NCBI RefSeq assembly: GCF_013839445.1
Contig: NZ_JACDIT010000005.1
Location: 248,001 to 312,000, forward strand
DNA from: Chthonobacter albigriseus
Lineage (GTDB): Bacteria; Pseudomonadota; Alphaproteobacteria; Rhizobiales; Pleomorphomonadaceae
Length of the DNA: 64,000 nucleotides
Reading direction: 5' to 3'
In this document: in pieces, positions 7,974 to 15,833 of the stretch
How positions within the stretch are numbered: position 1 is the stretch's first letter
Layout: every line of letters starts with the position of its first letter
Notes under the pieces: model-generated
The model's database searches: none
What the model was told of the DNA's origin: nothing
Seen by the model: only the letters and a program-made list of their open reading frames with translations
Program-made: the position numbers and the translations under genes

Positions 7974-8486
7974 CTACGTCAGCGGCGTACCGTGCTCGGC
8001 AAGATACTCGTCGGCGACCTTGGTCAGCGCATGCGCGAGTTCCTGACCGATGCGGTCGGTCTCGCTCTTGGCCTTTTCGCGGAAGATGGCGCGAACGGCG
8101 TCCACATGCTGCTCGATCAGCGGAAGCGGCAGCAGCGACGGGCCGGGCAGGCGCTCCAGCAGGCTGCAGAGGCTGCCGGCGACATGGGCGGCGAGCGGAA
8201 AGCCCAGCGTGGCCGCCTGGCCCTTGAGGTCGTGGACGGAGCGGTAGAACTCTTCCCGCTTGGGGCCGTCGGCATAGTCGGTCTTTGCCCAGGCCAGACG
8301 GCGTGCGGCGATGGTGTCGACCTCGGCCTCCATCCAGCCATCGAACTGCACGGACAAGGTCTTCAGGGCGGCCTCGGCGCGGGCGACCGGGTCGTCGGCG
8401 GGGTTCGAACCGGGGATCTCCCGCACCTTCTTGCGAAGGTCGTTCCGGGGTTCGATCAGGTCGACCGGTTTGGAACGTGGCGGCAT
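7974..8486 (-). CDS. Hpt-domain phosphotransfer protein
   Basis: A 170-residue cytoplasmic protein with a histidine phosphotransfer helix: FYRSVHDLKGQAATLGF, where His85 (counted from ATG 8486) with the following DLKG fits the HxxKG Hpt consensus. Helices before and after (WMEAEVDTIAARRLAWAK, VAGSLCSLLERL) suit a four-helix bundle. Hpt proteins relay phosphate between a kinase and a response regulator. No kinase or receiver is fused, and ctrA and the chemotaxis genes are nearby, but the partner cannot be told. A TTG start at 8498 is possible; ATG 8486 is preferred. Confidence 0.8.
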   Translation of the reverse strand: MPPRSKPVDLIEPRNDLRKKVREIPGSNPADDPVARAEAALKTLSVQFDGWMEAEVDTIAARRLAWAKTDYADGPKREEFYRSVHDLKGQAATLGFPLAAHVAGSLCSLLERLPGPSLLPLPLIEQHVDAVRAIFREKAKSETDRIGQELAHALTKVADEYLAEHGTPLT

Positions 8487-8583
8487 GAAATTCTTCAATC
8501 CCAGATCATGCGGACGCGGCGTCGGCCTCGGCAGCCGAACTCGCCTGGGATGATGTGGCGGCGCGCTTAAGGAAGGGTTCCGA

Positions 8584-8628
8584 ACCGCCGGTTTGTACCA
8601 CCGTGTGGAATTACGATTAACCGGCGGT
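8584..8628. promoter_or_regulatory. Inverted repeat before the Hpt gene
   Basis: ACCGCCGGTT (8584-8593) is repeated inverted as AACCGGCGGT (8619-8628) with a 25-base spacer. The first arm with its neighbour (AACCGCCGGTT) is itself an 11-base palindrome and the second nearly so, giving two palindromes about 35 bases centre to centre. This suits a two-site operator or a weak stem between nadK and the Hpt gene. Confidence 0.4.
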
Positions 8629-8639
8629 AACCTCTGGCC

Positions 8640-9425
8640 TCAATATCGGAATTGCTCGGCCAGGATGCGTTCGTCCCAGGAATGGTCGCGGTCAAACAGG
8701 ATGAGGCTGCGCTGCTTGTGGTCCTCGCGCACGGTGACCTTGACCACGTCGCGGATCTCGGTGTGGTCGGCGGCGGCGCTGGTCGGGCGCTTCTCATGTT
8801 CCAGCACGTCGATCACCACCGAGCATCGGTTCGGCATCAGCGCGCCGCGCCAGCGGCGGGGGCGGAAGGGGCTGATCGGGGTCAGCGCCAGCAGCGGCGC
8901 GTGGATCGGCAGGATCGGGCCGTGTGCCGAGAGATTGTAGGCGGTGGAGCCGGCGGGGGTTGCCACCATGACACCGTCGCAGATCAGCTCCTCCAGGCGC
9001 ACCTTGCCGTCGATGGCGATCCGGAGCTTGGCCGCCTGGTAGGTCTGGCGCAACAGCGACACCTCGTTGATGGCGCGGGCGGCGTGGCTCTGTCCGGCGG
9101 CGTCGACGGCCGTCATGATCAGGGGATGGATGGCCGAGACCACCGAATTGGCCAGGCGCTCGCGCAGCGAATCCAGCCGGAATTCGTTCATCAGGAAGCC
9201 GACGGAACCGCGGTTCATGCCGTAGATCGGTTTGTCGGTGTTCATGAAGGCGTGCAGCGTGGTCAGCATCAGGCCGTCGCCACCCAGCGTGACGACGACG
9301 TCGGCGTCCGCCGGGTCGGTGTCGCCATAGAGATCGATGAGGGCGGCCTTCGCCTCGATCGCCTCCGCCGTGTCGCTGGCGACGAACGCGATGCGGTCGA
9401 AGGTCGGGATCGCGCTTCTCGGCAT
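8640..9425 (-). CDS. nadK: NAD kinase
   Basis: NAD kinase phosphorylates NAD to NADP in the cytosol. The 261-residue form starting [18 protein letters not shown] has the family landmarks: the GGDG motif in [23 protein letters not shown], the INEVSLLR segment, and [24 protein letters not shown] with the conserved GSTAY. Start ATG 9425 is preceded by a GAGGT ribosome site; the frame's extension to 9530 carries no family sequence and overlaps the leader hairpin. The leader holds a terminator-like structure. It is transcribed towards the Hpt gene, about 150 bases away. Confidence 0.95.
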   Translation of the reverse strand: MPRSAIPTFDRIAFVASDTAEAIEAKAALIDLYGDTDPADADVVVTLGGDGLMLTTLHAFMNTDKPIYGMNRGSVGFLMNEFRLDSLRERLANSVVSAIHPLIMTAVDAAGQSHAARAINEVSLLRQTYQAAKLRIAIDGKVRLEELICDGVMVATPAGSTAYNLSAHGPILPIHAPLLALTPISPFRPRRWRGALMPNRCSVVIDVLEHEKRPTSAAADHTEIRDVVKVTVREDHKQRSLILFDRDHSWDERILAEQFRY

Positions 9426-9445
9426 CTGACCTCGGCGGAAACCTG

Positions 9446-9474
9446 AAAAAACTTTCGGGCGTCGTTCACGCCCG
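9446..9474 (-). terminator. Terminator-like hairpin in the nadK leader
   Basis: On the minus strand a perfect 7-bp stem CGGGCGT/ACGCCCG (9456-9474, 5-base loop) is followed after four bases by six T residues (9451-9446). It lies about 20 bases upstream of nadK ATG 9425. The upstream neighbour cutA is divergent, so there is no minus-strand gene for it to end; it may attenuate nadK itself. Confidence 0.5.
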
Positions 9475-9529
9475 CCCGCCGTTTCGCTAGCATGGTGAAA
9501 GCGAAAAGGAAACGCGGCATGGGGGTGCA

Positions 9530-9883
9530 ATGACTGCGACTGATTCCGATCTCAGGCTGGTCACGGTTACGTGCCCGGATCTCGACACGGCCAAGACGAT
9601 CGCCCGGCTGCTGGTGGGGCGACGGCTGGCCGCGTGCGTCAACATCATGCCGGGTGTGACGTCGGTCTACCGCTGGAAGGGGGAGGTGAACGAGGACGCG
9701 GAGGTCTTCTTGTTCGCCAAGACCACGGACGACTACGTGGAATCGATCTTTACGGCTGTGGTGGCCAACCATCCCTACAGCCAGCCCTCGATCGAGGTCG
9801 TGCCGATCGTGGCGGCCGGGCGGGGCGTGGCGCGGTGGATCCAGGCGGAAACCGGCGGCGACGAGAGCGTCTCGCTCCCTTGA
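9530..9883 (+). CDS. cutA: CutA, divalent-cation tolerance protein
   Basis: CutA1 is a small trimeric, ferredoxin-like protein linked to copper and divalent cation tolerance. The 117-residue length is typical. Family segments are [53 protein letters not shown] and [16 protein letters not shown]-like [14 protein letters not shown]. It is divergent from nadK and followed by a strong bidirectional terminator shared with ctrA. The biochemical role remains unclear in the family. Confidence 0.93.
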   Translation: MTATDSDLRLVTVTCPDLDTAKTIARLLVGRRLAACVNIMPGVTSVYRWKGEVNEDAEVFLFAKTTDDYVESIFTAVVANHPYSQPSIEVVPIVAAGRGVARWIQAETGGDESVSLP

Positions 9884-9920
9884 GCGGTGGGCGGCGACGA
9901 CGGGTCGCCCGGAATGCAAA

Positions 9921-9944
9921 GACCCCGCCTGAGGGGGCGGGGTC
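9921..9944. terminator. Bidirectional terminator between cutA and ctrA
   Basis: A perfect 9-bp stem GACCCCGCC (9921-9929) with GGCGGGGTC (9936-9944), flanked by AAA on the left and CCTTTC on the right, separates the convergent genes cutA and ctrA and can serve both. Confidence 0.8.
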
Positions 9945-10001
9945 CTTTCGTGATCTTGGCTGTCGCACGCCCGTCGAGGGGAACGCGGACGCGCGGCGAG
10001 G

Positions 10002-10697
10002 TCAGGCGATCTCGCGGATGTCGTCGGGTTCACGCAGCACGTAGCCGCGGCCCCAGACCGTCTCGATGTAGTTCTTGCCGTCGGTGGCATTGGCGAGCTT
10101 CTTGCGGAGCTTGCAGATGAAGACGTCGATGATCTTCAGCTCCGGCTCGTCCATGCCGCCGTAGAGGTGGTTGAGGAACATCTCCTTGGTCAGGGTGGTA
10201 CCCTTGCGGAGCGAAAGCAGCTCCAGCATCTGGTACTCCTTGCCGGTGAGATGCACCCGCTGGCCGTTCACTTCCACCGTCTTGGTGTCCAGGTTCACGA
10301 CCAGGTCGCCGGTCACGATGACCGACTGGGCGTGACCCTTGGAGCGACGGACGATCGCGTGGATGCGTGCGATCAGCTCGTCCTTGTGGAAAGGCTTGGT
10401 CATGTAGTCGTCGGCGCCGAAGCCGAGACCGCGGACCTTATCTTCGATGTTGCCAAGACCCGACAGAATCAGGATCGGCGTCTTGACCTTCGACACGCGG
10501 AGCGTCCTGAGGACCTCGTAGCCGGACATGTCCGGCAGGTTGAGATCAAGCAGAATGATGTCGTAGTCGTAGAGTTTACCCAGGTCGATGCCTTCTTCGC
10601 CCAGGTCCGTCGTGTAGACGTTGAAGCTCTCAGACTTCAGCATCAGCTCGATGCTCTGTGCGGTCGCGCTGTCGTCCTCGATCAGCAAAACGCGCAT
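10002..10697 (-). CDS. ctrA: CtrA, master cell-cycle response regulator
   Basis: CtrA is the OmpR-type regulator that controls cell division, motility and other cell-cycle genes in alphaproteobacteria. The 231-residue protein matches the family from end to end: [20 protein letters not shown], phospho-acceptor Asp51 ([15 protein letters not shown]), [22 protein letters not shown] linking to the winged helix, and [17 protein letters not shown] with the recognition helix in [16 protein letters not shown]. In Caulobacter its promoter is under CcrM methylation and CtrA autoregulation. Here the 443-bp upstream region holds eight GANTC sites and several TTAA motifs. It is divergent from fliI. Confidence 0.98.
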   Translation of the reverse strand: MRVLLIEDDSATAQSIELMLKSESFNVYTTDLGEEGIDLGKLYDYDIILLDLNLPDMSGYEVLRTLRVSKVKTPILILSGLGNIEDKVRGLGFGADDYMTKPFHKDELIARIHAIVRRSKGHAQSVIVTGDLVVNLDTKTVEVNGQRVHLTGKEYQMLELLSLRKGTTLTKEMFLNHLYGGMDEPELKIIDVFICKLRKKLANATDGKNYIETVWGRGYVLREPDDIREIA

Positions 10698-11140
10698 GCC
10701 AATCCCCTCGTGTTTTCGGGCTTCGGTTCCGACATCCTGTCAGCCCGTAGCCCGCAGATGCGGGTCGTTCGACGTCGGAGTACAACCTACCGACCAATGG
10801 TTAACAAACTCTGATTCCGCCGAGCAAGCGAATTGGAATCGAACCTCCAAAAAAGGTTTCACAGCCCTCTGATTCCTCGCAGAATCCCGTAGCTGTGAAG
10901 CTTCGATTCCGGTTTAACAAATGCCGCTAACCGACTCTTGCGACTCAGCCATTGCAGCTTGTCCACAGACCTTGATCGCCCGACCGGGGGAACCCGCTTT
11001 GGTCCCATGAGGGAAATCATTAACGCCCGGAGTAAACGAACCGTTACACTCTCGAATCAGTGAGCGCCATTTCTTAATGCCTGAGGTGAACTGTTGCGGG
11101 ATTGCAACAACACAGTGGCAATCAAGGCTGGAGTGAGACG
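10698..11140. promoter_or_regulatory. ctrA/fliI divergent control region with GANTC cluster
   Basis: This 443-bp gene-free region separates ctrA and fliI. It holds eight GANTC sites, the CcrM methylation target, at 10813, 10836, 10871, 10882, 10905, 10933, 10942 and 11054; seven lie within 134 bp. TTAA motifs of the CtrA half-site type occur at 10801, 10914, 11020 and 11074, none with a perfect N7 partner. A nested dyad is centred near 10878/10879, and a smaller inverted repeat TTGGA/TCCAA spans 10833-10850. The composition is clearly more AT-rich than the genes. It probably contains the cell-cycle-regulated ctrA promoters and the fliI promoter. Confidence 0.75.
10858..10899. promoter_or_regulatory. 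42-bp nested dyad containing two GANTC sites
   Basis: TTCACAGC (10858-10865) and GCTGTGAA (10892-10899) are perfect inverted copies. Inside them, on the same centre, GATTC (10871-10875) and GAATC (10882-10886) form a second inverted pair. Thirteen of 21 positions per arm match. This looks like a dimeric operator that could sense methylation state at both GANTC sites. Confidence 0.5.
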
Positions 11141-12487
11141 ATGGATCGGCTGATCGCTGCCATCGAAGGCATCCGCGACGTGGAGGTCTACGGACGGGTC
11201 GCCGCGGTGCAGGGCCTGCTCGTGGAAGTCGCCGGTCCGGTGCAGGAGATGAGCGTCGGCGCACGGCTCGCGGTCACCGGGTTCAACGGCCGTACGGTCG
11301 GGGTCGAGGTGGTCGGCTTCCGCGGCGAGCGGGCGCTCTGCATGCCGTTCGCCTCGCTGGAAGGCGTGCGTCTCGGCGCCAAGGCGACACTGGTGTCCGA
11401 CGGAACCGTGGTCAGGCCCTCGCGTGCGATGCTCGGCCGGGTGGTCAATGCATTCGGCGAACCGATCGACGGCAAGGGGGCGATCGCGCAGGGGCCGGTG
11501 GCCCGGCCGCTGCGGGCGTCGCCGCCGGCCGCCTCGGACCGGGCCCGCGTCGGCGGGCCGATCGACCTCGGGGTGCGCGCGCTCAACACCTTTGCGACCT
11601 GCTGTCGCGGGCAGCGTATGGGCATCTTCGCCGGCTCGGGCGTCGGCAAGTCGGTGCTGCTCTCCATGCTCGCCCGCTACACAGCCTGCGACGTGGCGGT
11701 GATCGGGCTGATCGGCGAGCGCGGGCGCGAGGTGCAGGAATTCATCGAGGACGATCTCGGGCCGGAGGGCCTCGCCCGCTCCGTGGTGATCGTCGCGACT
11801 TCGGACGAGTCCGCGCTGCTGCGCCGCCAGGCCGCTTATCTCACGCTGACGATCGCCGAGCATTTCCGCGACGAGGGCGACGAGGTGCTGTGCCTGATGG
11901 ACTCGGTCACGCGTTTCGCCATGGCGCAGCGGGAGATCGGGCTGGCAGCCGGCGAGCCGCCGACTTCGAAGGGCTACACCCCCACGGTGTTCACGGAACT
12001 GCCGCGGCTCCTGGAGCGCGCCGGGCCGGGCCGGCCGGGGGAGGGCTCGATCACCGGGCTGTTCACCGTGCTGGTGGAGGGCGACAACCACAACGAGCCG
12101 GTGGCGGACGCGGTGCGCGGCATCCTGGACGGCCACATCGTGATGGAGCGGGCGATCGCCGAGCGGGGCCGCTACCCGGCCGTCAACGTGCTGAAGTCGG
12201 TGTCGCGCACGATGCCGGGCTGCGTGGAGCCGGAATGGCGGCCGTTGATCCGGGAGGCCAAGCGGCTGATGGCGACCTATACCGACATGGAGGAGTTGAT
12301 CCGGCTCGGCGCCTATCGCAAGGGTACGAACCCGGAGGTGGACGCCGCGATCGCCGCGAACGGGCCGGTGGAAGCCTTCCTCACTCAGGCCAAGGAAGAG
12401 GCAACTTCGCGCTCGGAAGGATATCGCGTGCTCGCCAACCTTTTGGAAAGCAGTGTCGGTATAAAGTTCTCCTCATCCGGGGAGTAA
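11141..12487 (+). CDS. fliI: FliI, flagellar export ATPase
   Basis: FliI is the ATPase of the flagellar type III export apparatus at the membrane base. The 448-residue protein shows the F1-beta-like fold: Walker A AGSGVGKS at 164-171, the [10 protein letters not shown] segment, Walker [14 protein letters not shown], and [32 protein letters not shown] chose ATG 11141 ([10 protein letters not shown]) because GGAG sits eight bases before it; the frame extension to 11102 lies in the control region. It overlaps the ribosome site of fliJ, which starts three bases after the stop. Regulation is probably by the shared region with ctrA. Confidence 0.97.
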   Translation: MDRLIAAIEGIRDVEVYGRVAAVQGLLVEVAGPVQEMSVGARLAVTGFNGRTVGVEVVGFRGERALCMPFASLEGVRLGAKATLVSDGTVVRPSRAMLGRVVNAFGEPIDGKGAIAQGPVARPLRASPPAASDRARVGGPIDLGVRALNTFATCCRGQRMGIFAGSGVGKSVLLSMLARYTACDVAVIGLIGERGREVQEFIEDDLGPEGLARSVVIVATSDESALLRRQAAYLTLTIAEHFRDEGDEVLCLMDSVTRFAMAQREIGLAAGEPPTSKGYTPTVFTELPRLLERAGPGRPGEGSITGLFTVLVEGDNHNEPVADAVRGILDGHIVMERAIAERGRYPAVNVLKSVSRTMPGCVEPEWRPLIREAKRLMATYTDMEELIRLGAYRKGTNPEVDAAIAANGPVEAFLTQAKEEATSRSEGYRVLANLLESSVGIKFSSSGE

Positions 12488-12490
12488 TGA

Positions 12491-12907
12491 ATGATGAAGT
12501 CGCGTAACAGTCTCATCCGGCTCAAGCGTTTCCAGGTCGACGAGAAGCGTCGGCAGGTGGCGCAGATCGAGATGATGATCGCCGAGTTCGAACGGATGGC
12601 AACGGATCTGGACGACCAGATCCTGGCCGAGCAGAAGCGCGTCGGAATCTCCGATGTGAGTCACTTTGCCTATCCGACCTTCGCCAAGGCGGCCATGCAG
12701 CGCCGGGACAACCTCCTGGTCTCGGCCAACGAGCTCAGGTCGCAGCTGGATGCCGCTCAGGCGGCGCTCAGCGAGGCGGTCGAGGACATGAAGAAGGTCG
12801 AGCTCATCGAAGAGCGCGACCAGATGCGCGACCGCGCCGCCAGCGATGCGCTCGAGCAGGATGCGCTCGACGAGATGGCGACGCGCATGAGTTTTCGGAC
12901 CGCCTGA
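12491..12907 (+). CDS. fliJ: FliJ, flagellar export chaperone
   Basis: FliJ is a small coiled-coil protein that binds the FliI hexamer and escorts export substrates. The 138-residue protein is almost entirely charged heptad-like helix: LIRLKRFQVDEKRRQVAQIE, MIAEFERMATDLDDQILAEQKR and LRSQLDAAQAALSEAVEDMKKVELIEERDQ. Its length, composition and position directly after fliI fit FliJ of alphaproteobacteria. The start could be ATG 12491 or 12494; the GGGGAG ribosome site lies inside the end of fliI, implying coupled translation. A hairpin follows. Confidence 0.9.
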   Translation: MMKSRNSLIRLKRFQVDEKRRQVAQIEMMIAEFERMATDLDDQILAEQKRVGISDVSHFAYPTFAKAAMQRRDNLLVSANELRSQLDAAQAALSEAVEDMKKVELIEERDQMRDRAASDALEQDALDEMATRMSFRTA

Positions 12908-12944
12908 CGGCGGACACACCACCCCGGAGCGACCTTTCCAGGCG

Positions 12945-12968
12945 GCCGTCGGAGAACCCTCCGGCGGC
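12945..12968. terminator. Hairpin between fliJ and ychF
   Basis: GCCGTCGGAG (12945-12954) pairs with CTCCGGCGGC (12959-12968) across a 4-base loop with one G-T pair. It sits between two convergent genes. There is no clear T run, so termination is plausible rather than certain. Confidence 0.5.
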
Positions 12969-12997
12969 CGTCTGCATTCGGTGACCCGGCCGGCCCC

Positions 12998-14092
12998 TCA
13001 GGCGTTGAACTTGAAGAGCATCACGTCGCCGTCGTGGACGACGTATTCCTTGCCTTCGTCGCGCGCCTTGCCCAGTTCCTTGGCCTTCACCTCGCCCAGC
13101 GTGACGTAGTCGTCGTAGGCGATGGTCTGCGCACGGATGAAGCCGCGCTCGAAGTCGGAATGGATGACGCCGGCGGCCTGGGGCGCCTTGGTGCCCTTGA
13201 CGATGGTCCAGGCCCGCGTCTCCTTCGGGCCGGCGGTGAAGTAGGTGATCAGGCCGAGCAGGTCGTAGCCGGCTCGGATGAGCCGGTCGAGGCCCGGCTC
13301 TTCAAGGCCGAGGGTCTCCAGGAACTCCTTCTGCTCCTCGTCGGAGAGCTGGGCGATCTCGGCCTCGATCGCGGCGGAGATGACGACGGCCTTGGCGCCT
13401 TCGGCCTTCGCCTTGGCGAAGACCTTCTCGGAGAAGGCGTTGCCGGTGCCGGCCGAGGCCTCGTCGACATTGCAGACGTAGAGCACGGGCTTGGAGGTCA
13501 GGAGGTTGAGCGCGCCATACTGCACCTCCATGCCCTTCGGCACGTCCACGGTGCGGGCGGGGCGGCCCTCACGCAGAGCATCGAGGGCGAGGTCCATCAG
13601 TTCCACCTGCTCGCGGGCTTCCTTGTCGCCGCCCTGCGCGCGCTTGCGCAGCGGCACGACGCGGCGCTCCAGGCTTTCCAGGTCGGAGAGCATCAGCTCG
13701 GTCTCCACCGTCTCGGCGTCGGCGACGGGGTCGACCTTGCCCTCCACGTGGGTGATGTCGCCGTCCTCGAAGCAGCGGAGCACGTGGGCGATGGCGTCGA
13801 CTTCACGGATGTTGGCGAGGAACTGGTTGCCGAGGCCTTCGCCCTTGGAGGCGCCGCGGACCAGGCCGGCGATGTCCACGAAGGTGAGGCGCGTCGGCAC
13901 GATCTGCGCGGACTTGGCCTGCGCGGCGATCCGGGCCATGCGCGGGTCCGGCACCGCCACTTCGCCCGTGTTGGGCTCGATGGTGCAGAAGGGATAGTTC
14001 GCCGCCTGGGCCGCCGCCGTCTTGGTCAGCGCGTTGAAGAGGGTGGACTTGCCGACGTTGGGCAGGCCGACGATACCGCACTTGAAGCCCAT
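12998..14092 (-). CDS. ychF: YchF/EngD, redox-regulated ribosome-associated ATPase
   Basis: YchF is an Obg-family P-loop protein that prefers ATP and associates with ribosomes. The 364-residue length is standard. The start MGFKCGIVGLPNVGKSTLFNALTKT holds the P loop; FVDIAGLVRGASKGEGLGNQFLANIREVDAIAHVLRCF is the switch region diagnostic of the family; the C-terminal TGS-like domain holds GLITYFTAGPKETRAW and DFERGFIRAQTI. It is followed in the same direction as pth and rplY, a common order in Hyphomicrobiales. Confidence 0.97.
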   Translation of the reverse strand: MGFKCGIVGLPNVGKSTLFNALTKTAAAQAANYPFCTIEPNTGEVAVPDPRMARIAAQAKSAQIVPTRLTFVDIAGLVRGASKGEGLGNQFLANIREVDAIAHVLRCFEDGDITHVEGKVDPVADAETVETELMLSDLESLERRVVPLRKRAQGGDKEAREQVELMDLALDALREGRPARTVDVPKGMEVQYGALNLLTSKPVLYVCNVDEASAGTGNAFSEKVFAKAKAEGAKAVVISAAIEAEIAQLSDEEQKEFLETLGLEEPGLDRLIRAGYDLLGLITYFTAGPKETRAWTIVKGTKAPQAAGVIHSDFERGFIRAQTIAYDDYVTLGEVKAKELGKARDEGKEYVVHDGDVMLFKFNA

Positions 14093-14175
14093 GGGAGGGG
14101 AGTCTTTCCTAGGGAAATGAGAGTTGCCGGCTGTTTGCGGCAGGGGAGGGGGAAGGTCAAGGGGGATGGCCGGGG

Positions 14176-14907
14176 CTAGAGCCTCGGCTTGCCGCCCTTC
14201 GGCTTGCTTCCGAGGAGGCCCTTGAGGATGGAGGCCATGGCGTTGCGTTCGGCCGGCGGTTCAGCGGCGGGAGTGTCCACCGATGCAGCGGCGGGCTTGG
14301 CGGATTCCGCGTCGACGGCCTTCGGCTTCTTCTCCTTCTTCGGTTCGATCAGGAGGTGGATGCGGTTGGCGAAGCTGGTGTCGGCACCCTTCACGACCTC
14401 GTCGATGTTGTCGACGATGGCGTCGAAGAAGGGCTCCAGCCAGGCCGCGTCCGCCTTGGCGAAGTCGGAGAGCACGTGGCCGTGGACCAGTTCCTTGACG
14501 CCGGGATGACCGATGCCGAGGCGCATGCGGCGGTAGCCGTCTGTGATCTGGCTGGTGATGGAGCGCAGGCCGTTGTGGCCGCCGTGGCCGCCGCCGACCT
14601 TCATGCGGAGCTTGCCGGGCGGCAGGTCGAGTTCGTCGTGCAGCACGACCACATCGGTGGGCGCGAGCTTCAGGAAGCGCACGGCCTCGCCGACCGAGCG
14701 GCCGCTCTCGTTCATGTAGGTCTGCGGCTTCATCAGGAGCACGCGCTCGCCGGCGATGGTGCCCTCGGCGACCTCGGCCTGGAAGTTCTTGCGCCAGGCG
14801 GGAAAGCGATAGCGGTCGTGGATGCGGTCGACCACCATGAAGCCGATGTTGTGCCGGTTGCCGGCGTATTTCGGGCCCGGGTTTCCGAGGCCGGCCAGGA
14901 TCAGCAT
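14176..14907 (-). CDS. pth: Peptidyl-tRNA hydrolase
   Basis: Pth releases peptides from prematurely dropped peptidyl-tRNA and is essential. The 243-residue protein has the active-site segment [11 protein letters not shown] with the catalytic His ([20 protein letters not shown]), [12 protein letters not shown], and [27 protein letters not shown]. The catalytic core ends near residue 190. About 50 further residues, rich in Lys, Pro and Ala (KKEKKPKAV and [10 protein letters not shown]) and ending KPKGGKPRL, form a basic tail absent from the short enterobacterial enzyme but common in this order. It lies between rplY and ychF on the same strand. Confidence 0.97.
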   Translation of the reverse strand: MLILAGLGNPGPKYAGNRHNIGFMVVDRIHDRYRFPAWRKNFQAEVAEGTIAGERVLLMKPQTYMNESGRSVGEAVRFLKLAPTDVVVLHDELDLPPGKLRMKVGGGHGGHNGLRSITSQITDGYRRMRLGIGHPGVKELVHGHVLSDFAKADAAWLEPFFDAIVDNIDEVVKGADTSFANRIHLLIEPKKEKKPKAVDAESAKPAAASVDTPAAEPPAERNAMASILKGLLGSKPKGGKPRL

Positions 14908-14954
14908 GGCGACGGTCCCTTGCGTGGCTGGGGCGGCGTCAGCCCCCCGGTCTG

Positions 14955-14991
14955 AAAACGGACGGGGTCCCGATCGGTCGACCGGAACCCC
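14955..14991 (-). terminator. Probable terminator after rplY
   Basis: On the minus strand a long stem beginning CGGGGTTCCGGT and closing CGGGACCCCG (14991-14963), with a few G-T pairs, is followed by CCGTTTTC with four T residues at 14958-14955. It ends the rplY transcript before pth. Confidence 0.6.
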
Positions 14992-15016
14992 GCAACGATG
15001 CGTGCGATACGGCCGA

Positions 15017-15613
15017 TCAGGCGGTTTCGGCAGCTTCCGACTGGGCGGCAGCCGAACCGGCGATGGTGGCGATCGTGAAGTCGCGATCGCGGATCGTCGG
15101 AATGGCGCCTTCCGGCAGCTTGATCGCCGAGATGTGGATGCTGTCGCCGATGTCGGCGTCCTTCAGGTCCACTTCGATGAACTCGGGGATCGCGTCGGGC
15201 GACACTTCCAGTTCGATCTCGTGGCGGACAATGTTGAGCACGCCGCCGCGCTTCAGGCCCACCGAGGTGTCCTGGTTCAGGAAGTGCACGGGCACGTCGA
15301 CGGTGATCTTGGAGTTCGCCGTCACGCGCAGGAAGTCGACGTGGATCAGGAAGTCCTTCACCGGGTCGGTCTGGTAGTCGCGCGGGAGCACGCGGATCTT
15401 CTCGCCGCCGACGTCGATGGTGGCGACGTGCGTCAGGAAGCCGCCGGCATGGAGCTTCTTGGAAACCTCGTTCGCGTTGAGGGCGATCGAGAGGGGGGCC
15501 TGCTTGTCGCCGTAGATCACAGCGGGAATGAGCCCTTCACGGCGCAGAGCGCGGGCGGACCCCTTTCCCACCCGATCGCGCGCGGAGGCCTTGAGCTCGT
15601 AGGTCTGAGCCAT
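15017..15613 (-). CDS. rplY: 50S ribosomal protein L25/Ctc family
   Basis: Bacterial L25 of the long Ctc type binds 5S rRNA in the large subunit. The 198-residue protein starts [35 protein letters not shown], the family signature, and contains [21 protein letters not shown] and the C-terminal TL5-like beta domain ([25 protein letters not shown]). A short Ala/Glu-rich tail ends it. Its leader has a good promoter-like sequence and two hairpins, the second with a terminator-like T run just before the start codon. Confidence 0.96.
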   Translation of the reverse strand: MAQTYELKASARDRVGKGSARALRREGLIPAVIYGDKQAPLSIALNANEVSKKLHAGGFLTHVATIDVGGEKIRVLPRDYQTDPVKDFLIHVDFLRVTANSKITVDVPVHFLNQDTSVGLKRGGVLNIVRHEIELEVSPDAIPEFIEVDLKDADIGDSIHISAIKLPEGAIPTIRDRDFTIATIAGSAAAQSEAAETA

Positions 15614-15640
15614 GGTGCCTTACCTTGCATTCGAGAACTG

Positions 15641-15704
15641 AAAACACGAAGGCGGCCGACGGCCGCCTCGCGGTGCCGCACTCCCTCCAGGGGGGTGGGT
15701 GCGG
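15641..15704 (-). promoter_or_regulatory. Two-hairpin leader of rplY, attenuator-like
   Basis: In transcript order the leader first forms a hairpin with CCGCAC/GTGCGG ends and a G/C-rich inner stem (15704-15676). A second hairpin follows with a perfect 8-bp stem AGGCGGCC/GGCCGCCT (15668-15650), then TTCGTGTTTTC with TTTT at 15644-15641. The rplY start codon is only 27 bases further. The second hairpin has terminator form, so transcription may stop here under some condition. Confidence 0.5.
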
Positions 15705-15712
15705 ACGGCGGG

Positions 15713-15741
15713 TGCATAGCCGGAAACCGCGGAAAACGCAA
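15713..15741 (-). promoter_or_regulatory. Candidate sigma-70 promoter of rplY
   Basis: On the minus strand TTGCGT (15741-15736), a 17-base spacer and TATGCA (15718-15713) fit a -35/-10 pair. The start of transcription would fall about seven bases on, just before the first leader hairpin, giving a leader of some 90 bases. It lies between the terminator of the YbjN gene and rplY. Confidence 0.55.
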
Positions 15742-15774
15742 GCGCGGGGGGTGATCCTCGTCCGCGCGGACATG

Positions 15775-15803
15775 AAAAACGCCCGGCGGGTGGCCGCCGG
15801 GCG
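15775..15803 (-). terminator. Terminator of the YbjN gene
   Basis: A perfect 10-bp stem CGCCCGGCGG/CCGCCGGGCG (15780-15803, 4-base loop) is followed on the minus strand by TTTTT at 15779-15775. It lies 30 bases after the YbjN stop and is the strongest terminator in the window. Confidence 0.85.
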
Positions 15804-15833
15804 TGTGGGTTGTCGTGACCGGCCCGACGGGGG

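Noticed and set aside
8617-8631. TTAA-N7-TAAC before the Hpt gene as a CtrA box
   Set aside because: The second half is off by two bases from TTAA, and the sequence is better explained as part of the ACCGCCGGTT inverted repeat.
10830-10850. GGTTCGATTCC on the minus strand looked like a tRNA T arm
   Set aside because: The flanks pair as TTGGA/TCCAA, not as a T stem, and there is no acceptor, D or anticodon arm around it.
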